From an uncultured Verrucomicrobia subdivision 3 bacterium (GTDB taxonomy: Bacteria; Verrucomicrobiota; Verrucomicrobiia; Limisphaerales; DASXHY01), in contig CALBZA010000015.1 of assembly GCA_937890005.1 (NCBI GenBank), forward strand, positions 39,211 to 103,210: a stretch of 64,000 nucleotides of DNA, read 5' to 3'. Made by a program: the position numbers and the translations under genes. Position 1 is the stretch's first letter; each line of letters starts with the position of its first letter. This document shows, piece by piece, positions 44,592 through 53,508 of the stretch. Under the pieces are notes generated by a model that was given only the letters and a program-made list of their open reading frames with translations, made no database searches and was not told the DNA's origin.

Positions 44592-45878
44592 TCAAAGCTG
44601 TTTCATCACCCTGGCTGCTGCTCGCACCGTTTTCTCGATGTCCGCACTGGTGTGCGCCGTGGAAAGGAATCCGGCCTCGAATTGCGAAGGGGCGAAGTAA
44701 ACGCCTTCCTCCAGCATTCCATGGAAGAATTTCTTGAATCGTTCGCGATCGCTTTTCATGGCATCAGCGAGATTCCAGACCGGTTCACTTGTGAAGTAAC
44801 CGCAGAACATGGAACCGCAAACGTTCAACTGAACCGGAACCCCGGCAGATTTTGCGGCGTCCTTCATTCCAGCTTCCAGTTGTTCGCTCAGTTCCTCCAG
44901 CTTGCAATACGCGCCGCCTGTCTGCAGTTCCTCCAGCGCGGCAATGCCCGCAGCCATCGCAATCGGATTTCCGCTGAGCGTTCCCGCCTGATACACCGGC
45001 CCGACCGGCGCGAGGAAATCCATGATCTCCGCCCGCCCTCCAAACGCGCCCACGGGCAGGCCGCCGCCAATGACTTTTCCAAAGCAGCTCAGATCCGGAG
45101 TGATGCGAAAGCGTTCCTGCGCGCCTCCCTTTGCCAGCCGGAAGCCGGTCATCACTTCATCAAAGATCAACAGCGCGCCGTTCTCTCTCGTGATCTCGCG
45201 GAGAAATTCCAGATAACCGGGCTTCGGCAGATACAATCCGGCGTTTCCGGGAACCGGTTCGATGATGATTCCTGCGATCTGATCCTTGTTCGCGGCAAAC
45301 GCAGCTTTCAGCGCTTCGGTGTCGTTGTAAGGCAGAACGATCGTGTGCTGCGTGAACGCGGCGGGCACGCCGGCGCTGTCCGGGTTGCCAAACGTGAGCG
45401 CTCCCGAACCGGCTTTCACCAACAGCGAATCGGCATGACCGTGATAACAGCCGTCGAACTTGATGATCTTGTCACGTTTGGTAAATCCGCGCGCGAGCCG
45501 GATTGCGCTCATGCAGGCTTCGGTGCCGCTGTTGGTCATGCGCACCTTCTGCACGCTCGGCACCAGTTCACGGATCAGCTTCGCCATCGTGACTTCATAC
45601 GGGTTCGGAATGCCAAAGCTCGTGCCGTGCTCCGCCGCGTTCTTCACAGCGGAAATGATCTTCGGATGCGCATGGCCGAGAATTGCCGGGCCCCAGGTCA
45701 GGACGTAATCGACGTAATCGTTTCCATCGACGTCCCACACGTGTGCGCCGGCGGCTTTGTTGACGAAGAACGGTTGTCCGCCAACGGCGCGAAAGGCGCG
45801 AACCGGCGAATTGACCCCGCCGGGAATGTATTGAAGAGCTTCAGCAAACAGAGATTCCGATTTGGCGCGTGATCGCAT
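44592..45878 (-). CDS. hemL: Glutamate-1-semialdehyde 2,1-aminomutase
   Basis: PLP enzyme that shifts the amino group of glutamate-1-semialdehyde to form 5-aminolevulinate, the tetrapyrrole precursor in the C5 pathway. Motifs are SESLFAEALQYIPGGVNSPVRAF, the TNSGTEACMSAIRLAR phosphate site, FDGCYHGHADSLLVKAGSGA, LIFDEVMTGFR, and the Schiff-base lysine in CFGKVIGGGLPVGAFGG. With the ATG at MRSRAKSESLF it is 428 residues, as in the family. A TTG four codons upstream is less likely. It lies next to tRNA-Gly in the opposite direction, and no other heme genes are in the window. Confidence 0.95.
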   Translation of the reverse strand: MRSRAKSESLFAEALQYIPGGVNSPVRAFRAVGGQPFFVNKAAGAHVWDVDGNDYVDYVLTWGPAILGHAHPKIISAVKNAAEHGTSFGIPNPYEVTMAKLIRELVPSVQKVRMTNSGTEACMSAIRLARGFTKRDKIIKFDGCYHGHADSLLVKAGSGALTFGNPDSAGVPAAFTQHTIVLPYNDTEALKAAFAANKDQIAGIIIEPVPGNAGLYLPKPGYLEFLREITRENGALLIFDEVMTGFRLAKGGAQERFRITPDLSCFGKVIGGGLPVGAFGGRAEIMDFLAPVGPVYQAGTLSGNPIAMAAGIAALEELQTGGAYCKLEELSEQLEAGMKDAAKSAGVPVQLNVCGSMFCGYFTSEPVWNLADAMKSDRERFKKFFHGMLEEGVYFAPSQFEAGFLSTAHTSADIEKTVRAAARVMKQL

Positions 45879-46095
45879 AAACGCTTTCAATCTTGTTCAA
45901 AGAACCCCGTCGCGAAAGTTTTTCCTTCCACCTGCGAAAGAGATGCGCGCCCACCGGACATCCGCGCCATGAACTGTTCCCTCGTCCTGCAAGCGAAGCG
46001 CGGGGAGAAATTTCTCCAAAATAGAATTTCGCACTTTGAACTCCTGAACCTGGTTCTTGGGGAGAACTCTGAACCGAAAACATCCTCTCCCCCAG

Positions 46096-46128
46096 CCCTC
46101 TCCTCCGGCTTTCGCTCGGAAGAGAGGG
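46096..46128. repeat. CCCTCTC...GAGAGGG hairpin
   Basis: Arms CCCTCTC (46096-46102) and GAGAGGG (46122-46128), with an inner CCG/CGG pair, in a purine/pyrimidine-rich setting. It resembles the CCCTCTCC-type dispersed hairpins common in many genomes. Confidence 0.5.
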
Positions 46129-46255
46129 AGATGCATGCACTGCGCTCGCTGATTGTTTCAATCGATTCCGGTGTGTGTTCAGCAACACCGAAAGAGATGG
46201 GTAAAGCAAGATGCCTGATCAGCCTGTGGCGATATTCACCTATCGAGGAGAAGTG

Positions 46256-46283
46256 CCCAATGCCGAATGCCTAATGTTCAATC
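46256..46283 (+). repeat. Heptamer tandem repeat (CCNAATG type), 4 units
   Basis: Units CCCAATG, CCGAATG, CCTAATG and TTCAATC in exact seven-base phase, 62 bases from the nadE stop. Confidence 0.65.
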
Positions 46284-46345
46284 AATTCGTTCAGCATTGA
46301 TCGCTCGAGCTGTTGAGTGGAAGTCACTATCGACGCACCTGCGGC

Positions 46346-47983
46346 TTACCGGTCGGAGAATTTCTGTGCGATCGGAATCCGGCGACCAACGCCAAACGCC
46401 TTTGTGGTCACTCGCAATCCTGGCGCGGCCTGACGGCGTTTGTATTCGTTCAAGTCGATCAAGCGGATCACGCGTTTGACGGTCGCTTCGTCAAAACCGG
46501 AAGCGATGATTTCCACGCCCGATTTTCCCTGCACCACGTATTGATCGAGAATCGCATCAAGCACTTCGTAGGGCGGCAGAGAATCCTGATCGCACTGATC
46601 CGGGCGCAGCTCGGCCGACGGCGGTTTGGTGATCGACGAATCGGGAATGATTTCGCGCTCGCGATTGATCCATTTCGAAATGCGATAAACCATCGTTTTC
46701 GGAACGTCACTGATCACCGCCAGTCCACCGCACATATCGCCGTAAAGCGTGCAGTAGCCGACCGCAAGTTCGCTCTTGTTGCCCGTGGTAAGCAGGAGCG
46801 AACCGAACTTGTTCGACAGCGCCATGAGAATGACACCGCGAAGCCGCGCCTGAATGTTCTCCTCCGTCGTGTCCTCGACGCGTCCTGTGAACAGCGGCTT
46901 CAATGTGGTCTTGAGTGTTTCAAAACCGGCCTGAATCGGCACCACGTCGTATTGAATACCAAGTCGCTCCGCCAGAACGCGCGCGTCGTCGAGACTGTGT
47001 TGTGACGAAAACTGTGAAGGCAGTGAGACGCCGCGAACATTCTCCTTTCCAAGCGCCTCCGCCGCGATGACTGCAGTGAGGGCGGAATCGATGCCGCCGC
47101 TCAAGCCCAGCACCGCCGATTTGAACCCGCATTTGTGAAGATAGTCGCGCAGTCCGAGCACCAACGCCTTGTAGATCAGCTCCTCGTCGCAATGACTGGA
47201 AAGTTCATGAGAGGCGGATGCATCGGTATCGACGACGATCAAATCCTCTTCAAAGCGTTTGCCTTCGGCGATCAACTGTCCGGCTGCGTTGAAGACAAGA
47301 CTGTTTCCGTCGAAAACCAGCTCATCGTTTCCGCCTACCTGATTGCAGAACACAACAGGACGTCCGGTTTTTTGAACGAGACTCCGAAGCATTTCGTAGC
47401 GGGTCAGGTTCTTGCCGATGTGCCATGGCGATGCGGAGATGTTGAAAAGGATTTCGGCTCCGGCATTGGCAAGTTCGACGGGCGGATTATTGCGATAACG
47501 CCGTTCCGGCCAGAAATCATCGTCGTTCCAGATATCCTCACAGATGGTGATGCCGATTCGGCGGCCATTCAGAGTGACAACGTTGTTCTCCGCGGCAGGT
47601 TCGAAATAACGGTCCTCGTCGAAAACATCGTACGTCGGCAACAATGTCTTCGACCGTGTTGCGATGACTTTTCCGTTCTGCAGAAGCGCCGCTGCATTCG
47701 TCACCGGACGGCCGGGTCTGAGATTGTTTTCACCCACGTAGCCAATGAGCAGGGCGGTTTTTCCGGCAGCTGTGGCCAGGCGTTCGAGTGCCTGAAGATT
47801 CTGCGCGACGAAACGTTTTCGCAGCAGAAGATCACGAGGCGGATACCCGGCGAGACTGAGTTCAGGGCAAACGACAATCTCCGCACCAGCGTCCACTCCA
47901 CGACGATAAGCCGAGAGAATTTTCGCTTCGTTTCCGGCGATGTCGCCAACCGTCAGGTTGAGTTGGGCCAGTGCAACTTTCAT
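46346..47983 (-). CDS. nadE: Glutamine-dependent NAD+ synthetase
   Basis: Converts nicotinate adenine dinucleotide to NAD+ with ammonia from glutamine. The N-terminal nitrilase-like glutaminase has the Glu of CPELSLAGYPPRDLL, a Lys in the middle section and the catalytic Cys in GITICEDIWND. The C-terminal synthetase has the ATP pyrophosphatase motif LGLSGGIDSALTAVI and later TTGNKSELAVGYCTLYGDMCGG. At 545 residues it fits the fused, glutamine-using form. The ATG shares its first base with the stop of the DUF192 gene, indicating coupled translation. Confidence 0.95.
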   Translation of the reverse strand: MKVALAQLNLTVGDIAGNEAKILSAYRRGVDAGAEIVVCPELSLAGYPPRDLLLRKRFVAQNLQALERLATAAGKTALLIGYVGENNLRPGRPVTNAAALLQNGKVIATRSKTLLPTYDVFDEDRYFEPAAENNVVTLNGRRIGITICEDIWNDDDFWPERRYRNNPPVELANAGAEILFNISASPWHIGKNLTRYEMLRSLVQKTGRPVVFCNQVGGNDELVFDGNSLVFNAAGQLIAEGKRFEEDLIVVDTDASASHELSSHCDEELIYKALVLGLRDYLHKCGFKSAVLGLSGGIDSALTAVIAAEALGKENVRGVSLPSQFSSQHSLDDARVLAERLGIQYDVVPIQAGFETLKTTLKPLFTGRVEDTTEENIQARLRGVILMALSNKFGSLLLTTGNKSELAVGYCTLYGDMCGGLAVISDVPKTMVYRISKWINREREIIPDSSITKPPSAELRPDQCDQDSLPPYEVLDAILDQYVVQGKSGVEIIASGFDEATVKRVIRLIDLNEYKRRQAAPGLRVTTKAFGVGRRIPIAQKFSDR

Positions 47984-48546
47984 CAGGGCTTGAAGGGATT
48001 GGAGCCGAAGAAGGTTTCCTGAAGCGAACCGCGTTCTGTTGTCACAACGGCGCCGACACCGACGTTATGCCGTTCGAACCATCCCTGCGGCACTTCGAGG
48101 ACGAACTGGATGTCATCCGTGTACGACCAGATTCCGATTTCGTTGTGCGGCTGCATTTGGATGATCTGCATGATCTCGCCGGCGGGATTGATGTAAGCGC
48201 CCGACAGCGGGACGAAACAGTTTTTCATGTAGAAACTCTGTTTGCCGGGTCTCGGAAACACAAACAGCATCCCCTCGTTCTCCAGCATGTTCGTTCGAAA
48301 CATCATGCCCGTCGCGATCTCGACCTGCTTGCGGGCAACCTCCGCGGTGAGTTCGTTGCCACCCACTTTGATTTGAATGGTGGGCAGCTTCGGTTGTGCA
48401 TGAAGCAAATGTCCGTAAACCGGATCGACCTGCGAAACAACCGGTGCCGGCGTGGGAGCCGGTCGCTTGCCGCAGCCCGTGGCAATGGCGACCAGGGCGG
48501 CGAGGCCTGCACAGAGAAGAATCCCTGCATGACGTTGAAAACTCAT
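47983..48546 (-). CDS. DUF192 lipoprotein
   Basis: Signal peptide of lipoprotein type with lipobox AIATGC, so it is likely membrane-anchored. A Pro-rich stretch precedes the DUF192 domain: VARKQVEIATGMMFRTNMLENEGMLFVF, SFYMKNCFVPLSGAYIN and VLEVPQGWFERHNVGVG. DUF192 is a small beta-barrel of unknown role. The start at MSFQRHAG gives 187 residues. The one-base overlap with nadE places the two in one operon; a functional link is not evident. Confidence 0.9.
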   Translation of the reverse strand: MSFQRHAGILLCAGLAALVAIATGCGKRPAPTPAPVVSQVDPVYGHLLHAQPKLPTIQIKVGGNELTAEVARKQVEIATGMMFRTNMLENEGMLFVFPRPGKQSFYMKNCFVPLSGAYINPAGEIMQIIQMQPHNEIGIWSYTDDIQFVLEVPQGWFERHNVGVGAVVTTERGSLQETFFGSNPFKP

Positions 48547-48670
48547 TGCGTTGAACAATGGAGAAAGGACTTCCCGTTTTCAACCTGAACCCTGTTGCCT
48601 GGCCCTGATCATTGAATCACCGGGAGCACACTTGCGGGGCGAAGTCGCGCCCGGTAAAGTCCCTACGGTC

Positions 48671-48747
48671 GCGCCTGTAGCTCAGTTGGATAGAGCATCT
48701 GCCTTCTAAGCAGGTGGTCCCGCGTTCGAATCGCGGCAGGCGCGCCA
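48671..48747 (+). tRNA. tRNA-Arg (TCT anticodon)
   Basis: Acceptor GCGCCTG/CAGGCGC, D-arm GCTC/GAGC, anticodon stem TCTGC/GCAGG around CTTCTAA, T-loop TTCGAAT and an encoded CCA (48745-48747). Anticodon TCT reads AGA. Length is 77 bases. Confidence 0.97.
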
Positions 48748-48894
48748 GTTTCTATCGCGAATACGAAATTCCCGGATTCTTCTCTCCACCCGACTGGCTG
48801 TCTGCGTGAAATCACAGCGCTGGCGAATCTTTGGAAATTTTGTAGGCTCGCGTGGCGTCCGTCCCGAACACCTGAAGCCCTTGATGACATCTAA

Positions 48895-51324
48895 ATGAAA
48901 ACTCGTCTTCCGATACTTGTTTGCCTGACAGCCTTGACCGCCTGTTGCGGAACCGCTTCAGGCTCCGACATTGCACGAGATCGCGAGCGTTCGTTCAACG
49001 CCGACTGGTGTTTCTTACGGGCGGATGCGCCCGGGGCGGAAGCGGTCGTATTCGATGACACCCGATGGCGGATTGTGGACGTGCCCCACGACTGGAGCAT
49101 TGAGGATCTTCCCTCCACCGACGGCGCGCCACCCAGTCCATTCAGCGCGACGTTGAGCGCCGGAGGACCGGCCACAGGTTTCGTGGTGGGCGGAACAGGC
49201 TGGTATCGCAAACATTTCACGCTGAACCCGTCAGATGCGGGAAAGAGCGTCACGATCCTTTTCGACGGCGTCTATATGAACGCCGATTTCTGGATCAACG
49301 GCCAATCTCTCGGAAACCATCCTTACGGGTACACCGCATTCAGCTACGATCTGACGCCGCACCTTAAACCTGCGGGCCAGACGAACGTCCTCTCCGTTCG
49401 CGTTCGTAACGAAGGCAGGAATAGCCGCTGGTACAGCGGTTCGGGAATCTATCGAAACGTGTCACTCAGGGTGACCGATCCCATCCGCATTCCGGTCTGG
49501 GGTGTGCATGTCATCGCAACGAACATTTCCAAATCTGACGCGCCGGTCAGTGTCGCCACCACCATCACCAATGGCAGCGGTGCAGACGCCACAATTCGCG
49601 TGCGGACGCGGTTGATTCAACCCAACGGCAGGGCGCTGCGTGCGCAGGAGGACGAAATCCACATTCCCGTTGGAACACAACGGGAACTCACACAGACGCT
49701 GGTCGTGAATCGTCCGGTGCTCTGGTCACTGGAAACGCCGGCACTGTATCGCGCCGAGGTCGAACTGCTTCACGGCGGACGAACCCTCGACCAGAGCATA
49801 TCGACATTCGGAATCCGGCATCTGCAGTTCACAACCACGAACGGCTTCGAATTGAACGGAAAGACGGTTGAACTCAAAGGTGGCTGCCTGCACCACGATA
49901 ACGGGCCACTCGGAGCCGTGGCGATCGATCGCGCCGAGGAACGCCGTGTCGAGCTGATGAAAGCATACGGTTACAACGCCATTCGCACCGCGCACAACCC
50001 GCCTTCGGCAGCGTTTCTCGACGCTTGCGACCGCATCGGCATGCTTGTGATCGATGAAGCGTTCGACATGTGGGAGCGGGCGAAGAATCCGGACGACTAT
50101 CACCTTTACTTCAAGGACTGGTGGCAACGCGACCTTGCATCGATGATCCTGCGCGATCGCAATCACCCAAGCGTGATCCTCTGGAGCATCGGAAATGAAA
50201 TTCCCGAACGCGCCGCGCCGTCCGGCGTTGCCATCGCCGAGAAGATGGTCGCCCAGATTCGGCCGCTGGATGCCACTCGCCCTGTTACCGCGGGCATTTG
50301 CGATTTCTGGGACGATCGCAGCAAGACCTGGGCGGATACCGCGCCGGCTTTCACTCATCTCGATGTCGGTGGCTACAACTATCAGTGGCGCCGGTCTGAG
50401 ACTGATCACGCCACGTTTCCGGAGCGAATCATCTACGGCAGCGAGTCTTATCCGCGACAGGCCTTCGAGAGCTGGCAAGCGGTCATCTCCAACTCCTGGG
50501 TCATCGGCGACTTTGTCTGGACCGCGTGGGATTACATCGGCGAGACCGGCCTTGGCAATGCGCTTCTCGACGGCGAACGCGCCAATCGTCTTCCGTGGTT
50601 CAATGCGTTCTGCGGCGACATCGATCTCTGCGGCTTCAAGAAAGCGCCCTTCTACCATCGCGAAGTCATTTGGGGCGGCGCGAAAGTCAATCTCGCCGTC
50701 CATGCGCCCATCCCGGCGGGACGCAGGGAAAGGGTGAGTCAGTGGGGCTGGCCCGACGAACGCCAGAGCTGGACATGGCCCGGTTCCGAAGGCGAGCCAC
50801 TGGATGTGACGGTCTATTCCAGTTGCGAAACCGTTCGGCTCGAATTGAACGGGAAGGAGATCGCAACACAGCCTGTGGGCCCGCGAATGATCACGCGCTT
50901 CAAGGTGCCTTACCAGCCTGGCGAACTGCGCGCCATAGGACTGTCCGGCGGCAAGCGCGTCGCCACGGCCAGCCTTCGTTCAGCGGGTGAACCTGCCGCA
51001 ATTCGGCTGACGACGGATCGATCGAAGATCCGTGCGGATCGCAGCGACCTCTCGTACGTCACCGTGGAGATTGTTGATCGCCACGGCACAATCGTTCCTC
51101 ATGCTGCTATACCCGTCCGGTTCACTGTGTCCGGCGCAGGTGAACTGGCCGCAACCGGCAGCGGCGCGCCGAACGACGCCTCGAGTTTTCAACTTCCCGT
51201 GCGCAAGGTTTGGCAGGGACGCGCCCTGGCCATCCTGCGGCCCAAAGGCGATTCCGGCAAAATCACCCTCAAGGCCGAAGCCGACGGACTGAAGCCCGCG
51301 ACGGTCGTGATTAAAACGCAGTAA
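48895..51324 (+). CDS. Secreted GH2 glycoside hydrolase (beta-galactosidase-like)
   Basis: Exported family 2 enzyme: signal peptide with CLTALTACCGTASGS (lipobox-like), sugar-binding jelly roll (GGTGWYRKHFTL onward), an immunoglobulin-like domain, and the TIM-barrel core. Acid/base Glu435 is in LWSIGNEIPE, and the nucleophile is probably Glu517 in IYGSESYP. The C-terminal ~190 residues carry DUF4982-like and Ig-like domains (LDVTVYSSCETVRLELNGKEI and IRADRSDLSYVTVEIVDRHG). Substrates may be beta-galactosides or related plant glycans. There is no adjacent transporter, unlike the other GH2 gene at 60.6 kb. Both GH2 genes have different domain plans. Confidence 0.92.
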   Translation: MKTRLPILVCLTALTACCGTASGSDIARDRERSFNADWCFLRADAPGAEAVVFDDTRWRIVDVPHDWSIEDLPSTDGAPPSPFSATLSAGGPATGFVVGGTGWYRKHFTLNPSDAGKSVTILFDGVYMNADFWINGQSLGNHPYGYTAFSYDLTPHLKPAGQTNVLSVRVRNEGRNSRWYSGSGIYRNVSLRVTDPIRIPVWGVHVIATNISKSDAPVSVATTITNGSGADATIRVRTRLIQPNGRALRAQEDEIHIPVGTQRELTQTLVVNRPVLWSLETPALYRAEVELLHGGRTLDQSISTFGIRHLQFTTTNGFELNGKTVELKGGCLHHDNGPLGAVAIDRAEERRVELMKAYGYNAIRTAHNPPSAAFLDACDRIGMLVIDEAFDMWERAKNPDDYHLYFKDWWQRDLASMILRDRNHPSVILWSIGNEIPERAAPSGVAIAEKMVAQIRPLDATRPVTAGICDFWDDRSKTWADTAPAFTHLDVGGYNYQWRRSETDHATFPERIIYGSESYPRQAFESWQAVISNSWVIGDFVWTAWDYIGETGLGNALLDGERANRLPWFNAFCGDIDLCGFKKAPFYHREVIWGGAKVNLAVHAPIPAGRRERVSQWGWPDERQSWTWPGSEGEPLDVTVYSSCETVRLELNGKEIATQPVGPRMITRFKVPYQPGELRAIGLSGGKRVATASLRSAGEPAAIRLTTDRSKIRADRSDLSYVTVEIVDRHGTIVPHAAIPVRFTVSGAGELAATGSGAPNDASSFQLPVRKVWQGRALAILRPKGDSGKITLKAEADGLKPATVVIKTQ

Positions 51325-51580
51325 ACGCTTCACGCATTGAACACGCGTCCCGTGTCGCGTTCGATACGCGGCAGGGGCGCATCAACATCACGTTGTTGAG
51401 TCTTACCGGAACACGGGCTGACCTCGTCTGTTTTATATTCATTCGCCTCAGTGAAAAACCGGTGAGTTCTGAGTGACAGCGCAGCGGCCGCATAACGTTT
51501 CCGCATAACGGTCCCCCTTGAATCGTCTGGGAATTGCACCTTATTTCGCGCCGGTCACCGGTTATCTACGGTTCGTTCCC

Positions 51581-52822
51581 ATGAATCAGACTTTCATCCG
51601 ATCGACGCTGGACCAGTCATGCATCCATTCCAATTCATCACTTCCAGTATTTCCCGTATCGAAATCACTTCTGCTTGGCGCTGTCCTTTTCGGATTCGCC
51701 TTCGCTTTCGAGGGTAACGCTCAACAAGGCACAGTGGTTGGTTGGGGAGACAACAGGATCGGGCAGGTCAACGTTCCGCCTGGATTGACCAATGTCGTGG
51801 CGATTTCCGCCGGCGAATGGCACAGCCTCGCATTGAAAGCCGATGGCACAGTCGTCGCCTGGGGAGCCGATCACGGCGTTCCTTCCGATCTCACCAATGT
51901 CGTGATGATTGCCGCGGCGGGATTCCACAATCTCGTAATGACAGCCGACGGCACGGTCAGGGCCTGGGGGCAGAACGATCACGGTCAATGCGAGGTTCCT
52001 CCGGACCTGACCAACGTCGTGGCTCTCACAGGAGGTTGGACTCACAGCCTGGCGTTGAAGTCGGACGGCACGGTCGTGGGATGGGGACGCAGCAGTGAAG
52101 GTCAGACAACGTCGCCTGAAGGTCTGACGGATGTCGTGGCCATCGACTCGGGCGAATATCACAATCTCGCGTTGAAATCCGATGGAACCGTCGTGGCTTG
52201 GGGATGGAACGGAGTCGGCCAGACTGATGTACCTCCCGGCCTGACCAACGTCGTCGCCATCGATGCCAGCGGACTTCACAGTCTCGCGTTGAAGGCGGAT
52301 GGAACGGTGGTCGCGTGGGGATTCAATGAAGTTGGCCAGATCGATGTTCCTGCTGACTTGAGCAACGTCGTGGCTCTGGGCGGTGGACTGGAACACAATC
52401 TCGCGTTGAAATCGGATGGAACTGTTGTTGGCTGGGGAAGCAACGCGGCATGGGCCAACGACGAATGCCAGTTCGTCGGCAACCCAGACTGCGTCCGCGA
52501 ACCCGTGGGGCAGATCAACATTCCTGTCGGGTTGAGCAATGTCGTGGCTGTCGCGGCGGGCAACTTCCACAGTCTCGCATTGAAGACAGACGGCACGCCT
52601 CCGCCTTCGTCCGTTCTCTCCAAACCGCAACGCGTGGGCAACACATTCAGCTGCTCCGCACACACGCGAAGTGGACGGGCTTATGTGCTCCAATACAGCG
52701 AGTCGCTGGTGAATCCGAATTGGATTTCCCTTCCGCTGGTTCCTGGAACGGGAGGAGAACGACTGTTTATCGATTCAAACGCGGGCTCGGCGGAACGATA
52801 CTATCGCATCCGCAGGTGGTAA
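51581..52822 (+). CDS. Secreted RCC1-like repeat protein
   Basis: Signal peptide (hydrophobic SLLLGAVLFGFAFAFEGNA) followed by about seven repeats of ~38-39 residues with the pattern GTVVAWGxNxxGQxxVPxxLTNVVAIxxGxxHSLALKxD. This is the regulator-of-chromosome-condensation (RCC1) beta-propeller, expected to be a seven-bladed wheel. Repeats are very alike at the DNA level, which suggests recent amplification. The C-terminal ~70 residues (YVLQYSESLVNPNWISLPLVPG) are a separate small beta domain typical of verrucomicrobial secreted proteins. The start at MNQTFIRST was chosen; an earlier TTG would move the signal peptide too far inside. Likely a surface or binding protein; ligand unknown. Confidence 0.88.
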   Translation: MNQTFIRSTLDQSCIHSNSSLPVFPVSKSLLLGAVLFGFAFAFEGNAQQGTVVGWGDNRIGQVNVPPGLTNVVAISAGEWHSLALKADGTVVAWGADHGVPSDLTNVVMIAAAGFHNLVMTADGTVRAWGQNDHGQCEVPPDLTNVVALTGGWTHSLALKSDGTVVGWGRSSEGQTTSPEGLTDVVAIDSGEYHNLALKSDGTVVAWGWNGVGQTDVPPGLTNVVAIDASGLHSLALKADGTVVAWGFNEVGQIDVPADLSNVVALGGGLEHNLALKSDGTVVGWGSNAAWANDECQFVGNPDCVREPVGQINIPVGLSNVVAVAAGNFHSLALKTDGTPPPSSVLSKPQRVGNTFSCSAHTRSGRAYVLQYSESLVNPNWISLPLVPGTGGERLFIDSNAGSAERYYRIRRW

Positions 52823-52834
52823 TCGGAACGACGC

Positions 52835-52874
52835 AAACACTGAAACACTGAAACAATGAAACACTGAAATGCTG
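52835..52874 (+). repeat. Octamer tandem repeat (AAACACTG type), 5 units
   Basis: Units AAACACTG, AAACACTG, AAACAATG, AAACACTG and AAATGCTG, starting 12 bases after the RCC1 gene stop. Period is eight, unlike the seven-base tracts. Confidence 0.75.
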
Positions 52875-52906
52875 AAACGGAAAACCTTGAAATGAAACTC
52901 GGCATC

Positions 52907-53377
52907 TTACGGTTCGCGATCGGGATCGGGGACGTCCGCGGCGCCGCGTTTCATGGCTGTGGCCACGAAATTCAAAGCCGTTTCCCAGGCATCGCGAGTG
53001 TCTGGCGTGAAAGCATCGCCCAGCGATTCTTGCAGCATCTGCAGAAGCGCCGTCAGCACAGTTTCGTAATGTTCGTCCCGAACACCGTAACTGACATGGC
53101 GTCTTCCCATCGCTTCAAGCATCGGCATCAGCTTTCCCGGTTCCTCCAGCGAGTTGACGGTGAAGGCGAGCGAATCCATCAGCTTGCGGGCCTGCAGTTC
53201 GATGCTCGTGTGAAACATCGATTTCAATGAAGGATCGATCGTGAAGAGAATCCGGTAAAACAGAAGCGCTGCGATCGTTCCCTGCGATTGCACCTGACCG
53301 AAGCTCTGCCGGAGTAATTTGATCTGCTCCGGAGTCAGTGGCTGGGGCAATCCATTCTCTGTCTCGCTCTTCATCAT
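52907..53377 (-). CDS. Single-domain bacterial globin
   Basis: 156-residue globin of the haemoglobin/flavohaemoglobin-N type: TPEQIKLLRQSFGQVQSQG, ALLFYRILFTIDPSLKSMF, and the proximal histidine in GRRHVSYGVRDEHYETV. The conserved C-terminal WETALNFVATAM is present. No reductase domain follows, so it may bind O2 or NO, or act as a sensor or scavenger. The start is one of two adjacent ATG codons. It is convergent with the RCC1 gene. Confidence 0.92.
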   Translation of the reverse strand: MMKSETENGLPQPLTPEQIKLLRQSFGQVQSQGTIAALLFYRILFTIDPSLKSMFHTSIELQARKLMDSLAFTVNSLEEPGKLMPMLEAMGRRHVSYGVRDEHYETVLTALLQMLQESLGDAFTPDTRDAWETALNFVATAMKRGAADVPDPDREP

Positions 53378-53460
53378 TCGTCTAAGAGTAACAACAGCCT
53401 GACTGTTCGATATGCGACTTTGGTCCCCTCCGCATCAACGGCGACAGTTCCGAATACAGA

Positions 53461-53490
53461 AAAGCCGCCGTGACAAATCACGGCGGCTTT
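53461..53490 (-). terminator. Intrinsic terminator after the WSxNIGWI-repeat gene
   Basis: Perfect 13-bp stem AAAGCCGCCGTGA/TCACGGCGGCTTT with a four-base loop, followed on the minus strand by TTTTC. It lies 18 bases past the stop of the gene at 53509, and its orientation fits that gene. Confidence 0.85.
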
Positions 53491-53508
53491 GATCTCGAAA
53501 ACAATTCG

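Larger units (their letters stand above)
45879..46345. other. Intergenic region with repeats, no gene
   Basis: 467 bases between hemL and nadE. It holds a CCCTCTC/GAGAGGG hairpin (46096-46128), a heptamer tract (46256-46283) and a degenerate seven-base pattern around 46022-46077. Translations in all frames show no protein features. Confidence 0.6.

Noticed and set aside
46022..46077. A further heptamer tract
   Set aside because: Seven-base phase is visible (TTGAACT, CCTGAAC, GAACTCT), but units are too different to count as a clear tract; it may be decayed.
45969..46274. 101-codon open frame in the hemL-nadE gap
   Set aside because: It covers hairpins and a heptamer tract and shows no protein features.
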